This document shows, one piece after another, positions 33,424 to 44,399 of a stretch of 64,000 bases of DNA. The translations under genes and the position numbers were made by a program. Origin of the DNA: Lucinisca nassula (Eukaryota; Mollusca; Bivalvia; Lucinida; Lucinidae); contig OY757023.1 in NCBI GenBank assembly GCA_963580285.1, positions 86,639,108 through 86,703,107 of the forward strand. The letters run 5' to 3'. The notes below the pieces were generated by a model that made no database searches, was not told where the DNA came from, and saw only the letters and a program-made list of their open reading frames with translations. Position 1 is the first letter of the stretch. Every line of letters starts with the position of its first letter.

Positions 33424-34202
33424 TTCCTCTGAGTCCAGTGCTTTGACCTACTGCAAACGAATACACTGTCCCATAGTGGTTAAGAACAGTTCCAAAGACT
33501 TCTCTCCAGACACAAACTGCTGGCACATAGTCCTCAAACGCTTCTGATGCACAGCGGTTGTTCTTGTGACCCTCTTTGGTGCTGGCTGACCCTTCTGGTT
33601 GTTTATATGTTCGTGGTAGTCATACATATATTTTGTCCCAGTTGGAAAATTTTTAGAAGGGATTTTGTCCACCTTGCAAAAAACATGGGAGGGATTTTGT
33701 CCACCTTATAAAAATGTGCGGGAGGGTTTATGTCCACGTTGCAAATAACATGGGAGGGATTTAGTCCACCTCGTAAAAATGTGCGGGAGGGATTATGTCC
33801 ACGTTGCAAAAAACATGGGAGGGATTTTGTCCACCTATACAAAAATGAGGGGGAGGGATTTTGTCCGGGGGGATTTTGTCCTACACTCTATAGCTACATG
33901 TATCAAGTATTGTATTACTAGCTATTACCGGTACTCTAGCCTGTGAACATAGGAATGGCTAGAGTCCCGGGTCCGACACTTTAGCCACCGAGTCTAGAGT
34001 GCCGGACCCGGCACTCTAGCCTCAGGGTCTAGGGTGCCAGTACCAGCACTGTAGACACTTCCTTTGAACAATGGCCCCAGATATATATTACAAATTGTCA
34101 TTTTGGGACCTTAGTTGGTGGTGTTAAGGTTTGAAATTTTCAACCCTAAAGCTGAAAATTTGCTTCCACAAATGGCAATTTTCAATATTTTCTTATGCAC
34201 TT

Positions 34203-34473
34203 CATCACGAAAACACGCCTATATAATTTTGACCCCTTGAACCCCACTTTTATACAGCAAAACTGGGGTTTACAGGGGGAAACCTTATTTTTGCTCTTAA
34301 ATATAGATTGTGGGTACTCGTAAAAACCGCCTCGATGAGGCGGTTCTAACGAGTACCAACAATCTATATTTTGAACAGAAATAAGAAAAATATCATACAT
34401 TTTCATCTTAAAATTTTTGATTATTTCGACAGTTAAGTTTACAATGCATTTATGTAAGTGTGTTTTCGTAACG
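34203..34473. mobile_element. MITE-H type 1
   Basis: CATCACGAAAACACGCCTAT to AAGTGTGTTTTCGTAACG, about 150 bp before the last channel exon. Hairpin at 34300-34370. Confidence 0.8.
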
Positions 34474-34625
34474 CATTCACTTTTTTATTTGAAAATTGTC
34501 CTGTTAAGACAAACCTGATGCCATCAAATGATAAGCCATGTTGAGTGATAAAATAAACATGTACTGTTGCATTTTTAATGTAATTCAATCAAAAACAAGT
34601 GCATAAATAATCATTTATGTTGCAG

Positions 34626-34744
34626 GTGACATAGGAGGTTCAATGGGCCTGTTTATTGGCGCCAGTGTTATGACACTATATGAGATTGTTGATCTCATAT
34701 TAAACTACATCTCTGAGAAGGCTATCAACAGAAGAAAGAAATAA
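34626..34744 (+). CDS. DEG/ENaC channel, last exon (TM2 and C-terminus)
   Basis: Acceptor ATTTATGTTGCAG; the stop TAA is at 34742-34744. It completes a Cys codon, then DIGGSMGLFIGASVMTLYEI, VDLILNYISEKAINRRKK, stop. D-I-G-G-x-M-G-L-F-I-G-A-S is the TM2 signature of DEG/ENaC channels; G-A-S is the G-x-S selectivity filter. The cytoplasmic tail is very short (about 14 residues) and basic. The stop codon lies in the first unit of a 25-bp tandem repeat. A candidate AATAAA lies at 35690, far downstream, so the true polyadenylation site is uncertain. Confidence 0.93.
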
Positions 34745-34823
34745 GAAAATCAACAGAAGAAAGAAATAAGAAAATCAACAGAAGAAAGAAATAAGAAAAT
34801 CAACAGAAGAAAGAAATAAGAAA
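34724..34823 (+). repeat. 25-bp tandem repeat across the stop codon
   Basis: Four perfect units of ATCAACAGAAGAAAGAAATA + AGAAA. The first unit contains the last six codons and the TAA. Confidence 0.95.
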
Positions 34824-34852
34824 ATGCGAGCATCACATTGACAAGTCAACGA

Positions 34853-35187
34853 CATTACGAAAACACGCCTATATAATTTTGACCCCTTAAAACTCTACTT
34901 TTATATATCAAAACTGAAGTTTACAGAGGTATTTGTTATTTTTCTTATTTTTGCTCAGAAACATAGATTGCTGTTATGCATTAGAACCGCCTCAAGGAGG
35001 CAGTTCTAACATATGCCCTCAGAAACATAGATTGTGGTTACTCGTTAGAACTGCCTCACCGAGGTGGTTCTAACGGGTGCCCACAAGCTATGTTTTGAGC
35101 AGATATAAGATAAGTATCAGAATTTCTCAGAAAAATTTTATAGCGGTAAAATTTTCAATATATTTAAATGGGCATGTTTTTGTAATG
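34853..35187. mobile_element. MITE-H type 1 with two hairpins
   Basis: CATTACGAAAACACGCCTAT to GGGCATGTTTTTGTAATG. The centre holds two successive K1-like hairpins (34965-35020 and 35022-35097). Confidence 0.75.
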
Positions 35188-35460
35188 AAATGAGCATCCT
35201 CGTAAACTCAGCAGCTGTGCCAGAGTCTGTGCTCTTGACTTGACTGGAGAGTGATCAGGTCGTGGGTTTGATAAAAATGGCCCTAATCAACCTAGCCCTT
35301 TTGATATTCAATGAAATATTTCATTTTTATCATTATTGATATTCAATGATATATTTCATTTTTATCATTATTGTTAAAAAACATAGATTCTGGGTACTTG
35401 TGCACAAATTTTTGTACAAAAACACACCTTTTTTTTAGAAATGTGACAAAAGTCATTATA

Positions 35461-35620
35461 AGTAGCCTCCATGGTGTAGTGGTTAAGCTACTCGCCTCAT
35501 AGTGAAGGGGTCATGGGTTTGATTACCAGCTTCTCCAGATTTTGGTTGTATCTTTTAACCGAGAACCCATCTCCAAATGACCTTAGTTGGTTGTGGGACA
35601 TAAAACACACACGTGCATGC
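35461..35620 (+). mobile_element. SINE-5 (tRNA-headed)
   Basis: CCTCCATGGTGTAGTGGTTA (A box) and GGGTTTGATTACC (B box), then TGACCTTAGTTGGTTGTGGG and an AC-rich tail. A tail fragment recurs at about 57815. It is not a functional tRNA. Confidence 0.65.
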
Positions 35621-35704
35621 ACACACACATACAGAGAGAGAAATCAAGCTCTCATGGGTGTAATATCCTACTGAGAGCAGAGATATCAGAATAAAAGACC
35701 TTTG

Positions 35705-36382
35705 CATAACGAAAACACTATTGTATGATTTTGACCCCCATGAACTTCACTTACATATAGTAAAACTGGGGTTTGCAGGGTTAAACCTTATTTTTCATAT
35801 TTTTCTCTAAAATATAGATAACGGGCACTCGTTAGAAGCGGCTCATGTGGGTACTTGTTCTAACATGCACCCTGGTGACTCACAATTAAGGCTGCCACGA
35901 TTAATCGATCGATAAATTTCACAAAAATGATTATCATTTCTGACTAACTTTTAAGTGATTACTTGATAGGTACAATTTACTACCCAAAGTTATGCCTAAA
36001 ATAGCTGGATGAATGGCAAACAGTGCAGACCCTGATGAGACACCGCATTCTGTGGCGTCTCATCTGGGTCTACACTGTTTGCTCAGGTCTGTCTGTGCAA
36101 ATATACATATGGCAAAGTACGACATATGGTAAGAGTCATTCTCAGACAGCAAGCCAGACTGGTAGAATTATGGCAAAACCCTTAGCGATTACTAATCGAT
36201 TATCGATCGCAATGACAGGACTGATAATCGATTAGCTTTTCATCTCCGATTAGCCAGCTCTACTCACAATCTATATTTTGAGCATGAATAAGAAAAAACA
36301 TCATAGTTTTACATTTTAATTTTTTTCCTTATTCCGGTGATAAAATTTACAATGTATTTGTATAGGCCGTGTTTTCATAATG
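35705..36382. mobile_element. MITE-H split by MITE-A
   Basis: Left half 35705-35886, right half 36263-36382 (to GTGTTTTCATAATG). Confidence 0.75.
35887..36262. mobile_element. MITE-A (hAT-like) with 8-bp duplication
   Basis: CTCACAAT flanks both sides (35879-35886, 36263-36270). Ends TAAGGCTGCCACGATTAATC and AGCCAGCTCTA are inverted. 8-bp duplications and TAGGGCTGG-like ends are hAT features. The K2 palindrome with CGCATTCTGTGGCG sits in the middle (36019-36081). Confidence 0.85.
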
Positions 36383-37185
36383 GGTAAATCATGACTTTAG
36401 CAATGAACTTTTCAGCTTATGATACAGTCTAAGTTGGGTCAATCGAACCAAAATTACTATATATAGATGATCCAGAAACTTCCATGACATTGTCCATTAT
36501 CATTGCCCAACTGACAGTTAAATTGTGTGCACATTGCGATTGTACAAACCCCAGGTGCACTAGTGATACAAAAATGTATCTATAGCCATACCATTGTTAG
36601 CATATCACTCAGTGATTATCTTTGACCAATAATTTTTATTTGTGGACAGCCCTTTTTTAATAAAAAAAAAATCTTCCATTTAAATCTTTTACACTAAAAT
36701 TCGGGTCAGTATAAAACGCAGCACTTTAGTGCAGCTATATTAAAAATATAGGAAAATGCAGCCAATAATGAAATCATATGTAAAACAGCTATTATAGAAA
36801 AAGGTATAAAATGCAGCTGCATATGCAGCCAATATATAATATATATACATGTACATATATATAGTGTAAATACAGGCCGAATCCAAGAGCAGTTGAATAC
36901 ATATTGCCCTAAAATTTACCAAGCCCCGTGATTTTTTTTAAGTTTGAAATTGTTGGACAAAATAGTTTGGCTTAAGTCTAAGAAATGCTTGCTTTTTTTG
37001 TTGTTGCTGTTTCATTACTATCATATTTTTCATTAGGATACCAATAACGACTGACAAAAGATGGGACTAACTTCCCATATCACAGGTCCTGGTGTATGAA
37101 TGTCATTTGATGTGTCACCAGTAACAATTCTGATTCTGATTCTGAACACTCGTGTTATATAAATTAACATCAGAATATATATATA
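36383..37185. other. Intergenic, AT-rich, no gene seen
   Basis: Contains a block (about 36715-36860, ATATTAAAAATATAGGAAAA and GCATATGCAGCCAATATA) whose inverse recurs at 37915-38070 as the outer parts of a diverged palindrome. Nothing coding was found. Confidence 0.5.
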
Positions 37186-37440
37186 TATATGCCTATATAA
37201 ATAATTATGACCCCCTTAAACCCCACTTGTATGCAGTACAACTGGGGTATATATTATTTTTAGGTTGTGGGTTTATACATTATTTTTCTTATTTCTGCTC
37301 AAAAACAAAAATTGTGGGTACTCGTTAAGGCTGTTCTAACGAGTACCCACAATCTATGTTATTGCAGAAATATAAATATCAAATTTTTTTTTTTGGAGGT
37401 AAATTTTTCAATATACTTGAATATGCATATTTTCATGGGT
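37186..37440. mobile_element. MITE-H, degraded left end
   Basis: Starts in an (AT)n run at TGCCTATATAA; hairpin 37300-37360; right end ATATGCATATTTTCATGGGT. A second partial copy lies at 37685-37880. Confidence 0.65.
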
Positions 37441-38085
37441 ATGATGGTGAAATGTTTTGTTGGACTGACAAAAGATGGGAAGAATGATAAATGTGGACAG
37501 AGATTGACTCACAATAATTGCTTAAAAAGTGGGGTTTAGTGTGTGTGTGTGTGTGGGGGGGGGGGTTCATTTCAAGAACTTGCCCACGTGATGCACACAA
37601 TGAGACAATGGCACATTTTAGCATCAATTTAATCTGCAATTTTTATTCACACAACACAAAGATGGAGAGTCCCATGTTCATCAAGACATAACAAGAACAC
37701 GCCTATTTAATTTTGATCCCCTTAAACCCAACATTTATATAGCTAAATATGGTTTTCAGGGATATACATTTTTCTTCATATATCTGCTCAAAAACATAGA
37801 TTGTGGGTACTTGTTAGAACAGCCTGGCCGAGGCGGTTTTCACAATCTATGTTTTGAGCAGATGTATGAAAAAAAATAAGATAAATTTATAACTAAAAAG
37901 CTAAAAGTGAATACTACACTATATATTATATTGGCTGCATATGCGGCTCCATTTAAATACCTTTTTCTATAATAGCTGCATTACCTATGATTTCATTATT
38001 GGCTGCATTTTCCTATACTTTTAATATAGCTGCACTAAAGTGCTGCGTTTTATACTGACCCCTAAAATTCCGCTATTAAGATTTT

Positions 38086-38387
38086 GTTGGTTTGTTTTTA
38101 TTGGAGTTTAACGGCCCACTCAACACTATTTAGGTCATTTTTGAGCTGGTCCATTTACCTATCCACACTTCACCTAGGCAGGCTTATACATAAGCGGTTA
38201 AACAGTACAGTGCTTTCGCCAGAAACTGACAACTGCCCTTCTTGAATCAGCGGAAGGGAGAGAATGACAATAGAAAAGATTTAATGATCAATCTCCACGA
38301 AAGAATGTTGCCGACCCTGGCAGGTATCGAACCTGTGTCCTCCTGAACACCAGTCAGACGTGCAGCTGACTGAGCTACCGAGGCTGG
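38086..38387 (-). mobile_element. SINE-1
   Basis: From the tail GTTTTTATTGGAGTTTAACG to the head inverse TGAGCTACCGAGGCTGGC. Confidence 0.85.
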
Positions 38388-38659
38388 CTCCGCTATCAAA
38401 ATCACCTGAATTAAGACTAATTCTACTTCAAAAAAGCTTATTTAGAAGGGTGCAGTTATCCTTTCTTCGAATGTCCTGCTCACAATGTCTTCTGGTTGGG
38501 GAGCATCTTTGGGACTGTCCCAAAGGTGGTCTTAATATAGGAATTTTATTGTATTTTGTTCTCTGTGAATTTTAAAATCATTTTGCCTACTTTTAGCAAA
38601 CAGTGAAGACTGATCAGATCATGTGAGCAGGGTCTTCACTGTTTGCAAACGTCTTGTTT

Positions 38660-38944
38660 CATTACAAAAACACGCCTATACAAATACATTGTAAACTTTA
38701 GCGCGAACAAAACAAAAATTCTAAGATGAAAAATTACGATATTTTTCTTATTTCTGCTCAAAATATAGATTGTGGGTACTCGTTAGAACTGCCTCATTGA
38801 GGCGGTTCTAACGAGTACCCACAGTCTATATTTTAGAGCTGAAGTAAGAACAATAATAAGAGAAACTTAATGTTTACCCCTGTAAACCCCAGTTTTACTT
38901 TATAAAAATGGGGTTCAAAATTAAATAGGCGTGTTTTCGTGATG
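38660..38944. mobile_element. MITE-H type 1
   Basis: CATTACAAAAACACGCCTAT to ATAGGCGTGTTTTCGTGATG with a near-perfect hairpin at 38760-38830. A short K2-like palindrome lies just before (38598-38646). Confidence 0.8.
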
Positions 38945-38965
38945 TTTGGATGCTAGGTATTTACA

Positions 38966-39235
38966 TGGGCGATGGACAATCGAGCGGAAAAATCAAAAGG
39001 TCATAGTGGACAATCGAGCGGATTTTAAGTGGACAAACGAGCGGAAAATAATTCAACAGATTACAGATAAATTGGACAGGTAAATAATATTCACTTATAC
39101 AAAACCTATACAAAACCTTTTATTTGTCAATCATAATATCTACTGGAAGATTACATGTCGGACATACCCCGTGAGAGTAAATGTGAAAAGTTTGCGGACT
39201 GCTTGACAGAAACCTACATTACTTCAGCGTCTAAA

Positions 39236-39271
<36 letters not shown>

Positions 39272-39860
39272 CAGCTTTGGGCTGGTTCCATCAGAGAACA
39301 AGCGCACTAACAATGGACCTGAATCGTTCCATGCTCATTTAATGAGCAATTCTACTTTGGTCACCCAGGGATTTATGCCTTCATGGACGTGCTACAGAAA
39401 ATACAGACTACCAATTATATCAAGATAAGGAATATGAACTTAAACCAAGTATGCCTGTGAACTGTATCAGAAATATGCAGATGGGGAAATCACTAGAAAG
39501 GAATATGTCAGAATCCTGGGCTACAGATACAGAGCCCGTACAGATGTGTAAATATACATATTGTTTTAACAGACTTTAAATGGTGCTTTTAACAGAATCC
39601 GTTGTTTTATTATTAAGTGCTAAAACAATAAATCCTGCTCAAGTCCTACTTCCACCTCCCCTTGGTGAATAGGGGGCAACAGGCTAAGATTGACTCGTTT
39701 TGGAACCGAGCAATCTTTGGTCTGGCTAACGGATGGAGCAAATGTAAACAGGTTATCCGCTCGAATGTCCTATTTTTCATTTCGCTCGAATGTCCACTTT
39801 TTTGCCGCTCGATTGTGCATTTATTTCCGCTCGAATGTCCTGTCAATCCGCTCGAATGAG
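38966..39860. mobile_element. Iterated GGACAATCGAGCGG element, copy 2
   Basis: Inverse of 32216-32770 with a larger interior (TCACTAGAAAGGAATATGTC, CTACAGATACAGAGCCCGTA shared). Three units at the left and about five at the right, all pointing inwards. A 34-C run is in the interior (39237-39270). Confidence 0.75.
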
Positions 39861-40014
39861 CTGGTACTGGTTTATTAGAAGCAAAATAAAAACTTAAGGA
39901 CTCGCCAGAACCACAAAGTTTGTCTCAATACTGAACTGGTTAGATCAGTCAGTGATGCTTATTACACGGACTTATTTTTTTTTATTTTTGATGCAACATA
40001 TATTACATCATAGT

Positions 40015-40404
40015 TAGGGCTGGCTAATCAGAGCTGAAAAGATAATCGATTATCATTCCTGTCATTGCGATCAATAATCGAGTAGCAATCACTGAAGATT
40101 TGGTCATAATTTTACCCATCTGGCTTTCTGTCTGAGCATGACTCCTACCATATGTTGTACTTTTCCATATGTCTTTGAACACACAGACCTGAGCAAACAG
40201 TGTAGACCCGGATGAGATGCCGCAGAATGTGGCGTCTCATCTTGGCCTGCACTGTTTGCCACTCATACAGCTATTGTAGGCACAACTTTGGGCAGTAAAT
40301 TGTACTCATCAAATAATCAATTGCAAGGAAATCAGTGTTGATAATCATTTTTGTGGAATTTATTGATAGAATAATCGATTATCTGATTAATCGTGCCAGC
40401 CCTA
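40015..40404. mobile_element. MITE-A (hAT-like), second copy
   Basis: Ends TAGGGCTGGCTAATC and inverse GATTAATCGTGCCAGCCCTA. Flanks ATCATAGT and ACCATAGT (7 of 8) are the target duplication. K2 palindrome at 40195-40259. Confidence 0.8.
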
Positions 40405-40826
40405 ACCATAGTCAAGGTATTTCAAATAAAGAGTGTTACAAAGAAACTTTTAAGTATGTTTGATTTTTTTTGTTGTTGTGTAGCCCTATAAAAATTATCA
40501 CTTATTCCAAGCCATTCGTTACTCAGATGTGGAAAAGATGACCCAGGGTCTCATCTGGTTTGACTCCTCTGAAGGTTCTCTTATACCAATGATCATTAAT
40601 AACCTCATAATTTTGATAGGTTAAGATTGTATTTTGCCAGTCATGTTTGGCAGCTTTCAATTGATGTTTAAAATAGTTGGTAAAATTTTGATCCGCTAAT
40701 TTCTAATAATTTGAACACCTGGATCGGTATTTATTACATGTATTTTACAGTTTCAATTAATTGGTCATTAACTGTACCCAGAGAAAAAACACCTAACCTT
40801 CCATTGTAGAACTTGGCGTCTCATAT

Positions 40827-41130
40827 GTTTGTTAGTATTGAAGTTTAACGGCCCAGTCAACACTATTTTAGGTCATTTTTGAGCAGGTCAGTTTACTTAT
40901 CCACACTTCTCCTGGGCAGACTTATACGTAAGCGATTAACCAGTACAATGCACATTCTTTCACCAGAAACTGACAACTGCCCTTCTTCAATCAGCAGGAG
41001 AGAATGACCGTAGAAAAAATTTCAGGATCAATCTCCTTGAAAGAATGTTGCCGACCCCGGCAGGTATTGAACCCGCGACCTCCTGATCACCACTCAGACG
41101 CACATCTGACTGAGCTATCGAGGTCAGCTC
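40827..41130 (-). mobile_element. SINE-1
   Basis: From TTGTTAGTATTGAAGTTTAA to TGAGCTATCGAGGTCAGC. Confidence 0.85.
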
Positions 41131-41297
41131 ACATGTTTTATAATGGCTTTAATGAACAAAACAACACTGGATGTCCTTTTCTACGTTTTATTTCATACTT
41201 TTCTTATGATGGCTGCAATAAAGTCGTAAAATTACCTGATTAAACAACTTCAAATAGGCCGCGACAAGGGAAAATGCGTCTCCAGCTATGAGTACCT

Positions 41298-41566
41298 CAT
41301 CACAAAAACACGTCTATTTAATTTTGACCCCTTTGAACCCCACTTTTATATAGTAAAACTGGGGTTTCTGGGGGTATACCTTATTTTTCTTATTTCTTAT
41401 AGATTGTGGGTACTCGTTAGAACCGCCTCTAGGCGGTTATAACGAGTACCCACAATCTATATTTTAGAGCAGAAATAAGAAAAATATCACAATATTTCAT
41501 CATAATTTTTTCATTTTTTCGGCGATAAAGGTGGCAATGTATTTGTATAAGCGTGTTTGCGTAATG
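41298..41566. mobile_element. MITE-H type 1
   Basis: CATCACAAAAACACGTCTAT to AAGCGTGTTTGCGTAATG; perfect hairpin around CCGCCTCTAGGCGG. Confidence 0.8.
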
Positions 41567-41742
41567 TGTACAAACTGTGAAGACAATTATTATACTGCAC
41601 TTCCACCATAGCTCCAGATAAGGTGATAGTACTGATATTTTTCTTATTCTTGCACAAAAACATTATGAGTACTCACTTGAAGCACCTCGCCGAAACACTT
41701 CTTATGAGTACCCATAACATACGTTTTCTTGAAATAAGAATA

Positions 41743-42088
41743 CAGTCAAACGTCAAGGGCTCGAACACCTTTGGGACCACGAAAATCTGTTCGAGACAGG
41801 GGTAGTTTGAGCCACTCATAGCCACTTCAAGGAGTCAAAATTGGAATAATTTGTGCTTCTTTTGGATGTTCTATAATTTAAATGTATGTTGTGTGTCCTC
41901 ATTAGAATCGCCTCATTGAGGCGATTCTAATGAGCACACACAGCATCCATTTGCAAGAAAAAGATGAAAATATCTTAAATTTTCCCCCACTATTTCTTAT
42001 AAAGAGAAATTCCCTAGGGACTCAAGAAAGGGTTCGACTCAGCCATAGTAAACGAGCCATCGATGTTCGAGCAATCGAAGTTCTACTG
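41743..42088. mobile_element. MITE-P
   Basis: TA flanks; CAGTCAAACGTCAAGGGCTC to ATCGAAGTTCTACTG; K1-type hairpin at 41885-41950. Confidence 0.85.
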
Positions 42089-42503
42089 TAATAACATCTG
42101 GAGCTATGCTTCCATGCAGTCAGATCATAGTCTTCACTGACCACTTTGGGGAACAGGCTGTCCATAAAGCAACAAGCAAAGACTCTGATAAGCCTGCACA
42201 GATGTGCATGCTTATCAGCGCTTTTGCTAGGTGCACATGTCCCAAGTCAACGTTTTGGCATAATAACAGAATTTCAAATTCATTTACTTCAGTGGTTGTC
42301 ACTTTCAGAAGTTTTCACATTTAAGCAAGTGCACCTATAACGTACAACGATAGGCCCAAGTAGGCCAGAATCACTCACCTGGATGAGTATGAGCATGATA
42401 ATTATATGTTGCATTGTGACACGATGGCCATCTTGACTATCAGATCAGATTGCCTTTAACAATTCTGAATCTGCATGTTGCTTTGATTCCTCTGTAAGAT
42501 TAA

Positions 42504-42740
42504 AGGGAATAGGAACACTTGGAAGATTTTCCACCATTTTTAAAAGGGAGACAATTTTCGGGACTTCCTGTTTGCTTTTCTGAAAGCTATGTCCCAAGGA
42601 AAAAGGGGTCAACTCTTAAACGAAAGAAATAGCACCTCAGGAGAAAATTCTTTTCCTTAATAGTTGATCCCAATTGACATGGGAGACTCCTTTTGGAGGA
42701 GTTGCCTAGTGGTGTACATATTTTCAGCTGATACCCCGCA
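42504..42740. mobile_element. Family G MITE, right end missing
   Basis: Left end GGGAATAGGAACACTTGG and an inner palindrome around CAGGAGAAAATTCTTTTCC. It matches 62878-63108. Confidence 0.55.
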
Positions 42741-42804
42741 ACAGACAAGTTTCTGTTCAGGCGCTGCCAAGAAAACGTGACTTTGTAGATTTGTGCTCAT
42801 GGCC

Positions 42805-43068
42805 CCATTTTGATAACACATCCGTTATTTCATGTCTCCAAAATTGTTATTTTCTGATGAAAATTTGTGATAATTTCTTATTTTCACATAAAACAATTGT
42901 TGTTGGTGCTCGTTAGAACCGCCTTATTAAGGTGGATCTAACGAGTACCCACAACCTATGTCCTGGAACAGAAATAAGAAAAATAACGTATACCCCTGTA
43001 AACCCCAGTTTTCTTTATATAAAGTGGAGTTTAAAGGGGTGTTCCTTACACAAATTCATTAACGTGCT
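42805..43068. mobile_element. MITE-H type 2
   Basis: Hairpin TTGGTGCTCGTTAGAACCGC and inverse, then CCCCTGTAAACCCCAGTTTT. Ends are weak. A K2 copy with MITE-A-like flanks follows at 43190-43310. Confidence 0.65.
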
Positions 43069-43405
43069 GCTAATCTATTGCATTCAAACATGGAAGGTTA
43101 TACAGTATTTAGTCTAAGCATTCCAACACCTTATTTCATTACCATACTTATTCTAAAATTGGAACAAATCCTCTGCATGTCCAATATTGAGCCTAAAATA
43201 GCTGGATGATTGGCAAACAGTGTAGACACTGATGAGACGCCGCACTCTGCGGCGTCTCATCTGGGTCTACACTGTTTGCTCAGGCCTGTCTGTCCAAATA
43301 CATATGGTGAATAAGGTAGTTTCACTAAGTTTGTACAGAGACTAGTTCGAGTCTGCTCAGAGCACATGTCCGAAGCAACATTTTTGCTTGGTATGCTCCA
43401 TTCAG

Positions 43406-43411
43406 TTTATT
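43406..43411 (-). terminator. NOC2L: Polyadenylation signal of NOC2L
   Basis: AATAAA on the minus strand, 110 bp after the stop codon, the usual distance for a short 3' UTR. Confidence 0.6.
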
Positions 43412-43520
43412 CTCTGTGCATGGCACAGTCTGAGGAGTAGCTCATCTGACAGGCAATCAGTCTTCGTCAGAAGACAGGCAAAAATGTTTAAAAATGTCTT
43501 TTCCGTCATCATCAACATCA

Positions 43521-43809
43521 TCAATCTTCATCAGATGACATGCTAAAATCTTTAACAATATCTTCTTGTCCTTCATCATCATCATCATCATCACTTCCTT
43601 TATCATCATCATCACTGCCTTCGTCATTATCATCATCATTATCATCATCATCACCATCACTGTCATCATCATTTTCACTGTCATCATTAGCTTCAACATT
43701 AGAATCATCTTCATCATCAATTTCCATGTTCTTCTCATCAACAGACTCATCATCATCATCATCATCACCTGATCCTGCCAGTTGTTCAAGTTCGTCACTA
43801 TCAAAGTCA
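43521..43809 (-). CDS. NOC2L: NOC2L last exon (acidic tail)
   Basis: Acceptor CTACTGTTTCAG; TGA at 43521-43523. It completes AG|T (Ser), then DFDSDELEQLAGSG, a long run of Asp with Ser, Glu and Asn, and ends VKDFSMSSDED. A highly acidic C-terminus ending in an S-x-D/E-D cluster is normal for NOC2-family proteins and suits casein kinase 2 sites. The coding DNA is nearly pure GAT repeat, so its length may vary between individuals. The apparent Ser-, Ile- and Met-rich frames here are shadows of it. Confidence 0.9.
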
Positions 43810-43903
43810 CTGAAACAGTAGTTTGAAAGTTAACATGAGAACATTTCTAACACTATCTTGCACAATCATTACTTTTTTAATCAAAGCACTGACAGCACTG
43901 GTG

Positions 43904-44211
43904 AGTTTTGTTTTTGTTTTGGAGTTTTACGGCCCAGTCAACACTATTTAGGTCATTTTTGAGCCAGTTAGTTTACCTATCCACACTTTTCCTGGGCAGG
44001 CTTATACGTAAGCGGCTATCCAGTACAATGCACATTCTTTCGCCAGAAACTGACAACGGCCCTTCTTGAATCAGCGAAAGGGAGAGACTGACGGTAGAAA
44101 AGATTTCATGATCAATCTCCACGAAAGAATGTTGCTGACCCCGGCAGGTATCGAACCCGCGTCCTCCTGATCTCCAGTCAGACGTGCATCCGACTGAGCT
44201 ACCGAGGCCGG
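43904..44211 (-). mobile_element. SINE-1 in NOC2L intron, 11-bp duplication
   Basis: CAGCACTGGTG at 43893-43903 and 44212-44222 flanks the element. The head inverse is TGAGCTACCGAGGCCGG. Confidence 0.9.
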
Positions 44212-44399
44212 CAGCACTGGTGGGTAAATTGTCCCTAAGTGAAGGTTGAACTAGTATTTTCCACATAAAAATCTGTGGCACTAATCTTATTTTTGCACCA
44301 AACAGATCCAGTTCTAGTAAGAAACTAACGTCTATATTCTGTTTTGTAAAACTCAATTACTACAATAGTATTCTCCCGATCACTTGATCAAAATACTGA

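Larger units (their letters stand above)
31830..33885. mobile_element. Element with iterated GGACAAAATCCCTCCC ends
   Basis: Both ends are arrays of a unit of about 32 bp (GGACAAAATCCCTCCCATGT + TTTTTGCAAGGT), running inwards at 31838-32060 and inverted at 33640-33870. A C-run of 16 (31833-31848) precedes the left array. Confidence 0.7.
30628..34072. mobile_element. Outer fold-back element with 170-bp inverted ends
   Basis: 30628-30793 and 33893-34072 are inverted copies: GAACAAGGAAGTGTCTAGAG, GGCACCCTAGACTCTGAGGC and CCGGCACTCTAGACTCGGTG, ending near AATACAATACTTGATA. The arms contain repeated CTAGAGTGCCGG words that are palindromic. Between them lie two further nested elements. Confidence 0.75.

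Noticed and set aside
43540..43821. Ser-, Ile- and Met-rich open frames over the TCATCA region
   Set aside because: They are other-frame readings of the NOC2L Asp-rich exon. Only the minus frame splices in phase and gives a known tail.
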